Positions 1 through 10,278 of a stretch of 64,000 nt of DNA are shown piece after piece; position 1 is the first letter of the stretch; each line of letters starts with the position of its first letter. The translations under genes and the position numbers were made by a program. Origin of the DNA: Adiantum capillus-veneris (taxonomy: Eukaryota > Streptophyta > Polypodiopsida > Polypodiales > Pteridaceae). The notes under the pieces are model-generated. The model saw only the letters and a list, made by a program, of their open reading frames with translations. It searched no databases and was not told where the DNA came from. The stretch is from positions 65,536,620-65,600,619 of the forward strand of contig CM043956.1 of assembly GCA_014529385.2 (NCBI GenBank). Direction: 5' to 3'.

Positions 1-180
1 GATTGTTGGCACTACCTGCTTGCAAGGAGTGATATAGGCGTGGTGGCTATGAAATGGTGTACACAATTTTTAGGCTTTTTGAAGCTGTTTGAAAGATGCT
101 ATTTTTAAAGCATTTCTTTGGAGCCATGCTTGCAATAAAAATAGCGCTCACTTAACAAAAGTCGACAACAGCAACACAAA
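1..180 (+). repeat. Dispersed repeat R1, copy 1 (partial)
   Basis: The stretch from GATTGTTGGCACTACCTGC to the AAAAATAGCGCTCAC segment matches the start of two longer copies at 6620-6861 and 10846-11219 (shared blocks: TGTTGGCA-TGCC, GGGTACACATTTTT, AGGCTTTTTGA, AAAAATAGC). This copy lacks the CATCGCGAGGACAAGAGC half and the microsatellite found in the other two. No coding capacity or terminal repeats are visible, so the element class is unknown. Confidence 0.6.
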
Positions 181-212
181 GAGACTTTGACAAAGACGAG
201 AGACGAGAGCAA

Positions 213-576
213 CACAAGAAGATTTGGAATTTTTCTCATGTAAGAAAATGGAGCCGTTTTCAAGTGTTTTTCATACAATGCATAACATCATGAGCTTCTG
301 CTCGAGAGGCACCGCATACCTAGCTAGGTACGATTGGGGGCAGGGGACCGCCGGCCCCCCCACCGGGCCCCTGCGCCCATACAATGCATAACATCATGAG
401 CTTCTGCTCGAGAGGCACCGCATACCTAGCTAGGTACGATTGGTGGTCGGGCCGGCGGTCCCCTGCGCCCAATCGTACCTAGCTTGGTATGTGGTGCCTC
501 CCTCACAGAAGCTCATGATGTTGAGGTAAGTTAGAATGTGGGAATTGTTGTGAGAATTTATTCAAAACTTCTTGTG
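213..576. mobile_element. Foldback MITE family M1, copy 1
   Basis: Begins CACAAGAAG and ends CTTCTTGTG (inverted termini) and is flanked by a perfect 3-bp duplication CAA (210-212 and 577-579). Nearly the whole element is an inverted repeat. The arm with CATCATGAGCTTCTG and GCATACCTAGCTAGGTACG faces its complement near 470-520. This copy is longer than the others because a 106-bp block (from 272) is repeated directly (from 378). A 3-bp TSD with termini starting CAC is known from the CACTA (CMC/EnSpm) superfamily. Assignment to that superfamily is inference because no transposase is present. Confidence 0.85.
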
Positions 577-594
577 CAAGGTATGCCGCTAAGT

Positions 595-595
<1 letters not shown>

Positions 596-642
<47 letters not shown>
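596..642. repeat. (CT)n microsatellite
   Basis: Uninterrupted CT run of about 23 units shortly downstream of MITE copy 1. Roughly 600 bp of non-coding DNA between here and the ORF at 1264 shows nothing else beyond the compound repeat at 1051-1156. Confidence 0.95.
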
Positions 643-645
<3 letters not shown>

Positions 646-1050
646 CTGCTGTCGTTGGCAAGTTAGTGACAGTCTTGTTTGTGTAGAATAAGTGAGGAGT
701 TTCTAATTGGCTATCAAAATCTCACTAAGGATGTATTGTTAATTCTCTCGAAAGTGTGTCTCCCAATTCTTCTTATCCTTCCCCCTTTGCATTTTTTTTT
801 TTTAACGCATCCTAAAATCGTCTCCATATTGCGCGTTTAGCCGGTTAAAATTACATTAAAGACCCGTTTTGTGTGAACACACACTGCTACGAGTTGCACC
901 TTTTCGGTGACCAAAACAGCAGGAGCAGACGACGGGGGCACGATGGAGGGACTTTGGGAGTATGGCCACGCTGGCAGATCACTACCTCCGCCACTCTAGA
1001 GGTAGTGTTTAACTTCACCCGTGTACTGACGTATTTCCATTGGTTGATCC

Positions 1051-1060
1051 GTGCGCGCGC

Positions 1061-1156
<96 letters not shown>
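1051..1156. repeat. Compound (GC)n(GT)n(GA)n microsatellite
   Basis: Three abutting dinucleotide runs. The alternating GC/GT part could adopt Z-DNA. The tract lies about 100 bp upstream of the 663-codon ORF, followed by a possible 3' splice site (TTCTCAATTGCAG at about 1209-1221), so it may sit in a 5'-UTR intron. Spurious Arg/Cys/Val/Glu-repeat ORFs run through it on both strands. Confidence 0.95.
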
Positions 1157-1159
<3 letters not shown>

Positions 1160-1263
1160 AATCAAGGACGAAAACCCTTTGATGATTATCTCTCTGTGTG
1201 TACTAATGCTTCTCAATTGCAGGCGTCTGAGTCTGTCACATTGACACCAATAGAGAGAGTTTA

Positions 1264-3255
1264 ATGGATGATGGTGGTGGAGATGATGTTAAGAATGATA
1301 TTGCAAGAAACAAACCTAACGAATTGAGCAATCGAAATGAGTCACAAGTTGAAGGCATGTCAGGTAATCAGTACATGAATCACCCTGAAAATGAGTCTAA
1401 TTCAGTAGTAGATGGTCATCAAAATGAGCCAACCGTTGATGTCGGGGTAGGTGATGATCAATCTCGCAAACCTGAGAATGAGATAAAGACATCAGCACTA
1501 TGCGATGAGCCGGATGTGCTTGAATTGAGCGAACCTGACAATTTGCACGGTCAAAATGAGCCGGACTTTGACGATGGCGGATTAGGCAATCACTCTCATC
1601 ACCCCAAGAATGCAACAAATCCATCAGCACCTGAAGATGGCACGCTAGATCGAAACTTAGTCGGTAATTCAAGTCTCGACAACGACAACATGGATGCAGA
1701 GAACTCAACGCCAGATTGGACACAACCCGCATCCGATCACCCTGAGAATGAGACAAAGGCAGCAGCAGATGAGGAGCACCTACGAGATCGAAACCTAGGG
1801 GCTGATTTAAGTCGCATCAACGATGATGTCAATGCAGCAGATGGACAACAACAACTGGATGATGATGGGACATCACAGAAAACAAGAACAGAGTTGGAAG
1901 CACAAGAAGGAGAAATTTACCAACCTGACTGTTATGTCGAGCTAAATGAACATGCAGATGAAATAGTCATGCTCGATATGACAGAGGAGGATGAGAGTTT
2001 GGGGGCATCTGCGAGAACTCCAGTTTGGTGGGAAAGAGGGACTGATGTAGAGGTCAGGGATGTGCCAACAACAGAAACCCCTAACTGGTTTGAGCCGCCT
2101 GGGCCACCGACAAAAACGTTCACGCCCAACTGGCAAGGGCCAGTTGCAGATGAAATAGTTACGCTCGATATAACAGAGGAGGATGAGATGTTGGGGGCAT
2201 TGATGGGGACTCCAGATTGGTGGGAAAAAGGGACTGATGTAGAAGTCAGGGATGTACCAACAACAGAAACACCCGACTGCTTTGAGCCACCTAGACCATC
2301 GACCAAAACGCCCTACTTGGATCACCCGCCGGCTGGGCTGTTTGATGAAGTACTACCATTGGTGGCGGACTCAGATATAGTTTCACTTGATTTTGGAGAG
2401 GAGGACGAAGGCCAGCAGACTCCAGACTGGCTTAAGCCACCGAACTTTGTAGTGGAGGAGAGGGTGCAAGGACCAGGAACGCCCAACTGGTTCGCGCCAC
2501 CAGAAGCAAATATTCCCCCTAGTGTACCTCCGCACTCGGATGGCTTGAATGTGCAGAATGATTATTGTGATACATCACCAAGAGTGAGATTTCAACAATT
2601 AATACGTGAAAACAGAAGGAGAAGTTCTGAAGATCACCCCAAAATACAAGCATTGATGTATCCTTTACCAAAGCAGTCCTTGCTTCTTGATCTTCCCCTT
2701 TACAATACCTATCATCACCACCATGTACATCAGATGAAGTCGGGCACTTTTGATGAAAATAGTTCGAAGAGCACAAACATGGACCCGAGCCACCATATCC
2801 ACACAAGCCGTCACAAGGTTGTGTTGGTAGAGGTGCGACTATACACCCTGCATCCAACCAGTTTACTACCGCAATACTTCAAAAAGAATGAGGTTGAGAT
2901 TCGAGTCACCTCTCAAGAACCTGCTACCTACTCCACCGTCATTGCGAAGCAAAATTCGATCGAATTTATTCATCATATTGTGCACACACATGATATACAC
3001 ATCAATCATGCCAACTATGAATCACATTTCACTGTTCCTTCTATTTGGACACAGACATGCACCCGTACGAAGACCCAATGCCGATGCCACAATCATGTGG
3101 GTGAATTCTTGCACAATCACTTCCATGAGCATATTCATTCGATCCTGATCCGGCCAGTGAGTTTTCTGGGAGAGCCTGATGAGATCGGTAAATACTGTTT
3201 TCTCAATGTCATGAGGCTTAATGTCCTAGATGGAACCAAAACCCAGCTTGGTTGA
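1264..3255 (+). CDS. Acidic repeat protein with TPxW motifs, function unknown
   Basis: Open frame of 663 codons from the first ATG after a possible splice acceptor (TTCTCAATTGCAG, about 1221). No known domain was recognised. Residues 1-220 are Asp/Asn/Glu-rich with degenerate HPENE and HQNEP repeats. Residues about 230-420 hold a near-exact 64-residue tandem repeat (DNA period 192 bp, 1954-2145 and 2146-2312) and a decayed third unit. The motif T-P-[DNV]-W, or a close variant, recurs eight times, usually followed by [FWL]xxP. Residues about 440-663 are His-rich (HHHHVHQ, HNHFHEHIH) with a possible beta-rich stretch (VVLVEVRLY). Low-complexity acidic N-terminus plus W-containing short motifs suggests a disordered scaffold protein. 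This is inference. Exons could continue downstream, where ORFs at 3497-3739 and 3831-4013 look coding-like. Confidence 0.6.
   Translation: MDDGGGDDVKNDIARNKPNELSNRNESQVEGMSGNQYMNHPENESNSVVDGHQNEPTVDVGVGDDQSRKPENEIKTSALCDEPDVLELSEPDNLHGQNEPDFDDGGLGNHSHHPKNATNPSAPEDGTLDRNLVGNSSLDNDNMDAENSTPDWTQPASDHPENETKAAADEEHLRDRNLGADLSRINDDVNAADGQQQLDDDGTSQKTRTELEAQEGEIYQPDCYVELNEHADEIVMLDMTEEDESLGASARTPVWWERGTDVEVRDVPTTETPNWFEPPGPPTKTFTPNWQGPVADEIVTLDITEEDEMLGALMGTPDWWEKGTDVEVRDVPTTETPDCFEPPRPSTKTPYLDHPPAGLFDEVLPLVADSDIVSLDFGEEDEGQQTPDWLKPPNFVVEERVQGPGTPNWFAPPEANIPPSVPPHSDGLNVQNDYCDTSPRVRFQQLIRENRRRSSEDHPKIQALMYPLPKQSLLLDLPLYNTYHHHHVHQMKSGTFDENSSKSTNMDPSHHIHTSRHKVVLVEVRLYTLHPTSLLPQYFKKNEVEIRVTSQEPATYSTVIAKQNSIEFIHHIVHTHDIHINHANYESHFTVPSIWTQTCTRTKTQCRCHNHVGEFLHNHFHEHIHSILIRPVSFLGEPDEIGKYCFLNVMRLNVLDGTKTQLG
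1954..2312 (+). repeat. 192-bp in-frame tandem repeat inside the TPxW ORF
   Basis: Two copies starting GCAGATGAAATAGT at 1954 and 2146. Each encodes a block beginning A-D-E-I-V, then a TEEDE core, TPxWW, and GTDVEVRDVPTTETP. The copies differ mainly at third positions and a few codons. A weaker third unit begins near 2371 (SDIVSLDFGEEDE). Length is a multiple of three, so the frame is preserved. Confidence 0.85.
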
Positions 3256-4366
3256 TAAGGTGATATGTAATGAATTTGCCTGATGCATGGCAAGAGAGGC
3301 AACCTTGTAGCTAGGATTTTTTTTGGACGAGAGCCACCCACCGACTTCAGCAGCGATGTGCTTGCATTCATCCAACTCGATCTTGAGTCGATCATACTGC
3401 AAACCCACATTTCAGCCATAGCAATCCGATCAAGGGAAGTTATGGTCCTGTAGAACACAGATTCGAGGAGTCATCTGTTGATGACATTCTAGGTCTTTGC
3501 TACACTTGATCGATTATGATGGAGGAGACAGGGCAATCAGAAATACATCCTTGGATCTTGAGATGTCCAATGGAAAGACTGAGGCAACACCTATTCTCTT
3601 TGTGGAAACCCTGGGTATGTCCATCGAGCTCCTTGTACAGGAAGACAAGAGTCATGATGACATGCACCATCAGCCAGAAGCTCAGCTCTGCACAGAAATG
3701 CTAACTGCCTACCAGAAGAATGTGAAGCTATTTGAATGATTGGGAAGGGGGGATTTCGCAAGTGAGCAGATCATGTGTGGCATTGTGATGTTGGGGACAT
3801 GTACTACATTTTACGAAGGTTACCAAGGAATTGTCGGAGTGTGTAAGGGCAGGTGTTACACCTCAGTTCACAACTATGGTTAAGAGGTATGCTGTGCCCA
3901 ATCTTCTAGTTATTCTGTCGGATGCCATGCTATCATGGGAGCATCGGGAACACATTGCCCAGTGCATAGAGGCTTTCAAGCATGTTGGACACTTAACTTA
4001 CATGGAATCATGAATTAATATGGTTTGCTGTAAGCATTTTTGTATCTAACCCTGGCAGAGGAGAGACATATAGTATGTAAAGCGCGGTTTTTGTGAACAG
4101 GTACTTTTAGCATCTATCCAATTTTGACAGTTTATGGAAGTGTTTTTGATTGCAAATGTGATTTTGGTTTGTGTTTTGCTGGTCTGTGTTCTGTTGGTAT
4201 TCGAGTAAACATGAAATTGATATAATAAATCGGTGGAATCTACATGAAAGTCATGGCACCACCAAATGAAGAGGTTTTTGGTTTGCTTAAGGAGGTCTTA
4301 GGGCTATATGTCGCTTTTCCATATCACATTGTTATATCAGAGGAAGAATTTCCCTCTGGCATGTGC
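3256..4366 (+). other. Possible additional exons, unidentified
   Basis: Two short open stretches on the plus strand, 3497-3739 (80 codons, containing LFVETLGMSIELLVQED) and 3831-4013 (60 codons, containing VPNLLVILSDAMLSWEHRE), have balanced, non-repetitive composition and lie just after the TPxW ORF. They may be exons or decayed parts of the same gene. No domain was recognised and no clean splice chain could be drawn, so they are kept as one tentative entry. From 4014 to 4366 nothing further is visible. Confidence 0.25.
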
Positions 4367-4570
4367 CACAAGAAGTTTTTGACATTTTCCCATGCCCTTT
4401 TACCCCAGAGTTCCACAAGAAGTTATAGAGATTTTCACAAGTTAAAGTCACACAAAGGAATTAATTCACATAACTTTCACACTAGAGGGAAAAAAAATTG
4501 TTGTGAGAATAATTGTGCTAAAACTATTCACTGTTTTGGGGAAAAAAAATTCTCACACTAAAATTAATCA
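4367..4570 (+). mobile_element. M1-related terminal fragments
   Basis: CACAAGAAG occurs twice in the same orientation (4367-4375 and 4414-4422), each followed by a TTTT..ATTTTC stretch resembling the M1 MITE terminus. About 130 bp further on a TGTGAGAATAATTGTG segment resembles the M1 subterminal TGTGAGAATTTGT. The central hairpin is missing. This looks like an ancient or deleted relative and has no clear TSD. Confidence 0.35.
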
Positions 4571-4639
4571 CATGGGCGACTCGAAGAGGCTATCGCTTGA
4601 AAAAAGCCATGAGTTGGCTTAAAACAATTTGGTGGTTGC

Positions 4640-4927
4640 ATGTACAAAAGCCACACCACATTATCATACAGCCTAGACCACTCGACCATCTTCACTCTGT
4701 TGTGGAAAGCTGAGCCGAAAGTGCATGGATTGCAGCTAAAGGCTTCAACCTCCCACACCTGCCACAAGATCGAAAAACTGAACCAGCTGGAGTTCATTGA
4801 TTTGATGCTGTTTGAGTCCGAGAAGTTAATCGGTCAAGGCATCCGCTGTGTGACTTGTATGCCCTGTCCAGCACCCGCATCTAACACGGACCTGCATTCA
4901 ATAGCCATGGCATGTTCTCTATCTTGA
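4640..4927 (+). other. Unidentified ORF, 95 codons
   Basis: Open frame with ordinary amino-acid composition (contains LWKAEPKVHGLQLKA and LMLFESEKLIGQGIR). No family was recognised. The opposite strand is also partly open here (4564-4797), so coding is uncertain. It may be an exon of a gene broken by the neighbouring M1 insertions. Downstream (4928-5436) is AT-rich non-coding sequence. Confidence 0.2.
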
Positions 4928-5436
4928 TTGCAATGGCATGTTCTCTTATCTTGATTGCTTGATGTGTAAAACAATAGTACTGGTTGCAAAATTTTATTAT
5001 GTGTTGATTCTATATTTAGATTTCAACAGCCAATACCTTTGACATAGAAATGACTGCAAATCTCAAAGGAACTGACAATATTGCACTTTGCTTTGAACTC
5101 AATGCTACAATATTGCTCTAACTTACAGAAAGTTGATGGCTAGGTAGCTCACTCCATAACTTGCACTACCATCTTTACACCACAAGAACTTATACTAAAA
5201 CACAGATGCATATACCAATCTCATCAAATACATAAGAAAGTCAAAGATAGGTTAGAACGTCAGCACGCTCTAAAGTCAACCTTCCACTAGAGAAAACTTA
5301 CTACACTTACAGAGTCAACATAAAGTGACAAATAAAAGTATCTGTAATTTCGTGTTTGATAACCCTTATGTTTAACTTGCCCTGTAACAAATAGAAAGTA
5401 ATCAAATTCTCCTACAAGTGCTCTGCTTACAACTAC

Positions 5437-5714
5437 CACAAGAAGATTTAGAAATTTTCTCATGTAGGAAAATGGAGTCTTTTCAAGTGTTTTTCATACC
5501 ATGAATAACATCATGAGCTTCTGCTTGAGAGGCACTGCATACCTAGCTAGTTACGATTGGGGGCAGGGGACCACCGGCCCCCCCACCGGGCCGGCGGTCC
5601 CCTGCCCCCAATCGTACCTAGCTAGGTATGCGGTGCCTCCCTCACAGAAGCTCATGATGTTGAGGTAAGTCACAATGTGGAATTATTGTGAGAATTTGTC
5701 CAAAACTTCTTGTG
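5437..5714. mobile_element. Foldback MITE family M1, copy 2
   Basis: 278 bp, CACAAGAAG...CTTCTTGTG, flanked by 3-bp TSD TAC (5434-5436 and 5715-5717). This is the cleanest copy. The arms GCATACCTAGCTAG..GGGGGCAGGGGACC and GGTCCCCTGCCCCC..CTAGCTAGGTATGC pair around a short loop rich in C/G, and the pairing continues outward through CATCATGAGCTTCTG to the termini. It lies immediately 3' (minus-strand sense) of the exon-like segment 5741-5964, so it would sit in an intron of that gene. Confidence 0.9.
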
Positions 5715-5740
5715 TACTAGGAACCAGGCGCATCACTTAC

Positions 5741-5964
5741 TTTATCAACCTTCCCCAGAGCGGCAAACCACATCTGTCCACATGCACCAAAGAGTCGTGT
5801 GAATGTATAAAGCAAGGCTTGCTTAAACAACATGAAGTATAGTATTGAAAGAACAATCTCACAAAGCCAAGACAAGATAGCTTCCAAGTTACTGAAGCTC
5901 GATCCAACAATAGCACTTCCGCGCGGACAATAATCAGCAAAGGAAAAGAAAGAAACTCTTTCAC
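5741..5964 (-). CDS. Putative exon of an unidentified membrane protein gene
   Basis: On the minus strand, a frame different from the longest local ORF gives an uninterrupted coding-like stretch bounded by an AATAG acceptor (5965-5969) and a GTAAGT donor (5735-5740). It encodes FADYCPRGSAIVG, then a strongly hydrophobic segment (LSWLCEIVLSILYFML) and ends FGACGQMWFAALGKVDK. The hydrophobic run of over 18 residues suggests a membrane span. I do not recognise the family, and partner exons were not found with confidence. The M1 MITE lies 27 bp beyond the donor. Moderate chance that this is a real exon; low knowledge of function. Confidence 0.4.
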
Positions 5965-6619
5965 CTATTCAGAAGGGAACCTCCATCACTATGTAAATAT
6001 GAATTCATTCATCAACCACAAATTTAGCCGTAAATTGGATAGCCCATCATAGTACATGTAAAATCTATGCAACTCAGCTCTCACGACTCTTAAGTTAAAA
6101 AATGTAGATGGTCTTTCAAAGAAGGGAAGATGCCCAAAAACAGTGATGTACCAAACGTCCGACCTTACAGGCATGAAGTGTATGATGGTTGAGAGTAGCA
6201 ACAGAAAAAAAGATTATAACATAGGCAATGTCAACCTCATGGAGCATTGAAAGGTGATAAATGTCAAGAACCAAAGGTAGAAGAAATTTCCAGCAAATTA
6301 AGCACAAAGTTGCATGATAATGCCTCCTCTTCTACTGTAGACCACAGTCCATGGCCTATTTTGGATGGGTTTATCTACATCAAGTTTCTGCCAGACTCTG
6401 GGGCCCATGTCGCATGAACACATGGCACATGGCTGGCAACGACTGGGTGCCTTTGTTGAGGCAAGGTAACAATGAGCATGTTCTTCGTAGAAGTTGGACG
6501 AGGCAGTCACACTTTCAGCGTAACCTGTCGAGTATCCGCAGGTTGCTGTTTGAGATAGGTAGGCAGTTTATGAGTCATATCGGACTCTCTCGCGTGAAGC
6601 TTTAGTGGTTAATCACTTT
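5965..6619. other. No confident gene; weak ORFs on both strands
   Basis: Short open stretches occur on the minus strand (6116-6307, hydrophobic) and on both strands at 6300-6605. One of them could be an upstream exon of the 5741-5964 gene, but no splice chain could be fixed. No repeat or RNA gene seen. Confidence 0.2.
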
Positions 6620-6861
6620 TGTTGGCACTGCCAAATTGGGTACACATTTTTTGAGGAGATTCCCCTTCGACCCGTGATAAAAATAGCAATGGTTGTTAAA
6701 ATTAGTGTTGGTTTATGCGTTGCTGAAGAAAACCTCTGCCATCGCGAGGACAAGAGCATCGCGAGGTCGAGAACAGGAGTAAGCATCAAAGCGTTTACGT
6801 GCAAGGTAGGAGGAGCACAATGTATGCGGACGAGTAGTGTTGTGTGTGTGTGTGTGTGTGT
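6620..6861 (+). repeat. Dispersed repeat R1, copy 2, ending in (TG)n
   Basis: Shares with 10846-11219 the ordered blocks TTGGGTACACATTTTTT, CCCCTTCGACCC, GATAAAAATAGC, CATCGCGAGGACAAGAGCAT, CGCGAGGTCGAGA and AAGGTAGGAGGAGCACA, and both copies run directly into a TG microsatellite (here 6839-6861). The constant junction between repeat and microsatellite suggests that the microsatellite belongs to the element. Confidence 0.75.
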
Positions 6862-7094
6862 TAGAGTTACGAGAGAACAAGAGCAAGAAGAGCTCTAAAA
6901 TGAGTAGTGGTCCTATTTATAGCCGCCAGACTAGATCTTTGACTCATTGTCCCCTACACAATTACTACAATAGATGGCCCTTATAAAATTATCAGCTCAG
7001 TTGTCCATCTGAATCCTTGTCTAGAGGCTGTTTCTATCGTCTACACATCTCTCAAGGGCCAAAAGGCATCTCTCTAAAAGGTAAAGGTCAACCT

Positions 7095-7207
7095 CCCAAT
7101 GTAGCCTCCTTGGCCCTTGAAAACCGAATACTGAAAATTAGGGCCAAGGAGGCACCTAGAAGGCAACCTAGAAGGGAAACCCAATGTAGCCTCCTTGGCC
7201 CTTGAAA
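7095..7207. repeat. 28-bp direct repeat with inverted core
   Basis: CCCAATGTAGCCTCCTTGG... occurs at 7095-7122 and 7180-7207. Between them GGGCCAAGGAGGC (7141-7153) is the reverse complement of the core. Function unknown; may be remnant subterminal repeats of a DNA transposon. Confidence 0.6.
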
Positions 7208-7336
7208 CCCTTAGCTATCATGAAAATTAATTCCTAACCTTCTAGGTGTTCTTACTTTTTCACGGCCAAGGGTTCCAAACACTTTCCACTTCGACCGGCA
7301 GCATCGTCATGAAGCTGTAGAGAGCCAGAGCAGTAA

Positions 7337-7423
7337 GGCTGCTATAAATTTCAGCCAGTATCGAAGCTGGGATTTCGAGACTGGCTGCCCGGCTTCCATA
7401 CTGCCTGACGTTTATAGCCTCTC
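7337..7423. repeat. Imperfect hairpin H, copy 1
   Basis: The left arm (7337-7367, GGCTGCTATAAA...) pairs with the right arm (7392-7423, ...TTTATAGCCTCTC) with mismatches. Downstream sequence (CTGGAGAGAGATTTTGATGTCAG..GCATTTCAGATCTG) is repeated in diverged form after hairpin copy 2 near 9010-9050, so the two loci derive from one repeat about 270 bp long. Confidence 0.5.
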
Positions 7424-10278
7424 TTAAAAGAATTGACAATGGTTGAACTGCATATCGGTAATCAAGCCCAATGTAAAACATATAAAGCGTCGCTCGTGAC
7501 AAGGATTATCGATCAAATCATCACAAAAATCTGGAGAGAGATTTTGATGTCAGTAGCATTTCAGATCTGCAACAGTATCGGAGGACAAACTTGCCATATT
7601 GCTGCACACTCGATTGCCCAAATGCAGGTAGTCTCTTGTTTTTCATGTATGCCTCAAATATATAGATCAAAGCCCACAAAGTTATTACCCGTGGCACCCA
7701 TTGCCCGGAGGTGCTTTGAAATTTTCATTGATCTGTTACTGGGGTTATTGCAGCATTGATGGAGCTACCGATCAGGGAGAGTTGTTTTTCTTCCCCAAGG
7801 AAGGGAACAGTTTTGATAGTGATGAATCATGATATATCTATCATTAAAAGAAATACACTGGTAATAGTAGATAATAGATCAGACGATGGCATCACGATGA
7901 TCACTTTCATAGCTTTGTCAAAGCCTTGCTTGTTAAAGTGATCAACCATGCAATATACACCATTTGTGTGCATGCTCGATTCCTGCATGGTAAACTTTGA
8001 CACGTTAGGTTGACAAAAATTTGGTTAACATGTATGCCAAATGGAGTGTCTGTAGCAAGTTTGCGCTATCTATTACAGATGCAATCTTCTATTCTTCTAT
8101 CTTCATGGCTTGTGTCATTACACAAGATGTTGACACGTGCAACAGCTTTTCCAACCCAGTGAATGTACTGAGGCTTTCTTTTGTGACTCACTGAAAGCCT
8201 CGTTCAAGAAGGAAGGGTTTTTATCAAGGTAGTTCACGCTTATGGATTATGTTTGATATCCGCATGTATGGTGATTGATGCCAAGGAATCAGGCAGCCGA
8301 GCAAAATGAGGCTCCCTTTGTAATAGAAGTACCAAGCGTGGCAATTGCAATGGAATGTTGCAAGTTTGTAGTGTGCAGCTTGTAGACTGCCATGATGTGC
8401 ACCGTATCTTATGATTGAGGGAATGTTGCAGTGAATCTACGCTGTGCTGTGAGCATGGCATGTGTGTCAGATTCGGGCTAGCTGAGGGTCTTTACGTATT
8501 GAGTTGCTATGGAATGCACTTGGAGGATGCATGGTCTGATTTGGCCATATGAGGGTCACGATTTGTATGCAGTTTATGCTCACTCTTGTTGATCATAGGC
8601 TGCTATCTGAGAAAGTTGGTTGACACTATCATAAATGGCATGTGATGTGAGTATGCATGACAGGTTTTTTCATCCACTTGGCTTCCAAGAAGACAGTTTA
8701 AGCTGGTGATTTGTTATTAGGCTGTTCAAGAGGAGTTTGACACCTGTCACCATTACGTCATAATGCCAGCAACAATGGTCGTTTGTGAGAGACTATGAAT
8801 TCCAGCTAGTATCAAAGCTGCCATTTCGATATAGGCTGAAGTTCATAGTCTCTCACAAAACAGCTGGCAGTGGTTCAACCATAGTCTATAATATTGATAT
8901 ACGAGCCCAAATTGATATTCAAGCACAAGGTGATGGTTGTAGTCAATTTCTTCTATGCTGCCTCTTCCAACGTCATCTCCAGCGTCGTTCGTGAAAATGC
9001 AAGACAAATTACTGGAGAGAGTTTGATTTCAGTGGCAGTTCAGATCTGGTGGATATGCATGCACAGCAGTACTGGAGAACAACATTTTGCCAATCTTTTT
9101 TGGCAGTGGTCAAGAGGAGATTAGGAGCCTTGCTTGTAGTGCAGCATGTAGAATTTTGTTCTTGAGTACCCCAATTGGCATACATATTCACGAGAAAATT
9201 ATTAGCAGAACATGATGGTCCCACAATCCCTTAGTCAAAATCTTGCAGGTCAGGACTCGGTTGGAAAGATGTCTTCACATTGCATCTGTTTAAAACAGTG
9301 AACAGATTTTTGGCCTTGTTCCAAGAAGCACTGCATTGAAACCCAACCATGGATTTGCTCCCCCTTATCAAATACCACACATTATAAGCGACCTGCCATG
9401 CCAACTAGACTTGTACTTGAATCTCGTTTGCAATCAACGCACTTCAAGGGATGACGATTTGACAATGGAGTTTCTCAAGTACGGTTCAATGATGAGGAAG
9501 AGCCTCACACTTCGCCTACATACCCACGAAAGTGTTACCTATATTACAAATCGACATTTCAAACGACAACTGCATTGATTAGCAGATGTGTTATCCCTGA
9601 AACCGGTCAGTCAATTTGGATGTGCTCTCTCCTATGATGGATCCAATCAGTGCGGGCGTTTAGGAACGATGCGGTACACGTCTATAGACAACAAAATCTT
9701 CTGATGAACTTTCATTCCCTTGCCTACAAACACCAATTGCAGCACACACACATATGGTCCTGTCCTTAAGGACCTGGTTGAATAATCTTAGAACTAGCTG
9801 GCCTTGCCCATGTTGTGGCTCGGAGCCCTGTCCCACCGAGTGCTTTTGGGGGTTGAATGCTCGTCAACCATTAAATATTTGAGTCCCATGCAATGGTTAG
9901 AGAACTTAGTGGGTCCTGACACATCTCCTTTAGCCCCTTCAAAAGTGAGCCCAAATCCAAATCGTTTCAGTGCTTTGTGAGGATGATCGTCTATTCCAGG
10001 TTGCGGAGATGGCAGCATCTGTTTTGGCATCCTACACCGGTCGACTACAGGCTTTGCAGCTATAAACCACAACGCCTTTGCCAATTGCATGCACTTCCAC
10101 ACCTATTGGAACTGTGGATACTTATCTCTCTGTATCTCTCAATCTCCAAGTCGGCCATGCCCTGTCTGCTCTAGATTTAGGTACTGCTCTCTGTCTCTTC
10201 CTCTCCTTGTCTTGCATACACAGGCCTTGCAAAGTGGTGTCCATTGATTTTGTAGGTCCAACCGCATTGATTTCACTC

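Noticed and set aside
873-1244. ORFs on both strands with Arg-Ala, Cys-Val and Arg-Glu repeats
   Set aside because: They are translations of the GC/GT/GA microsatellite. The same holds for ORFs over the microsatellites at 11132, 22200, 29559, 54333, 56862, 60369 and 63799.
2519-3255. Faint resemblance of the TPxW ORF C-terminus to the SNAP50 (snRNA-activating complex) beta region
   Set aside because: Only the VVLVEV stretch fits. The zinc-coordinating C-terminal motifs of that family are absent, so no function was assigned.
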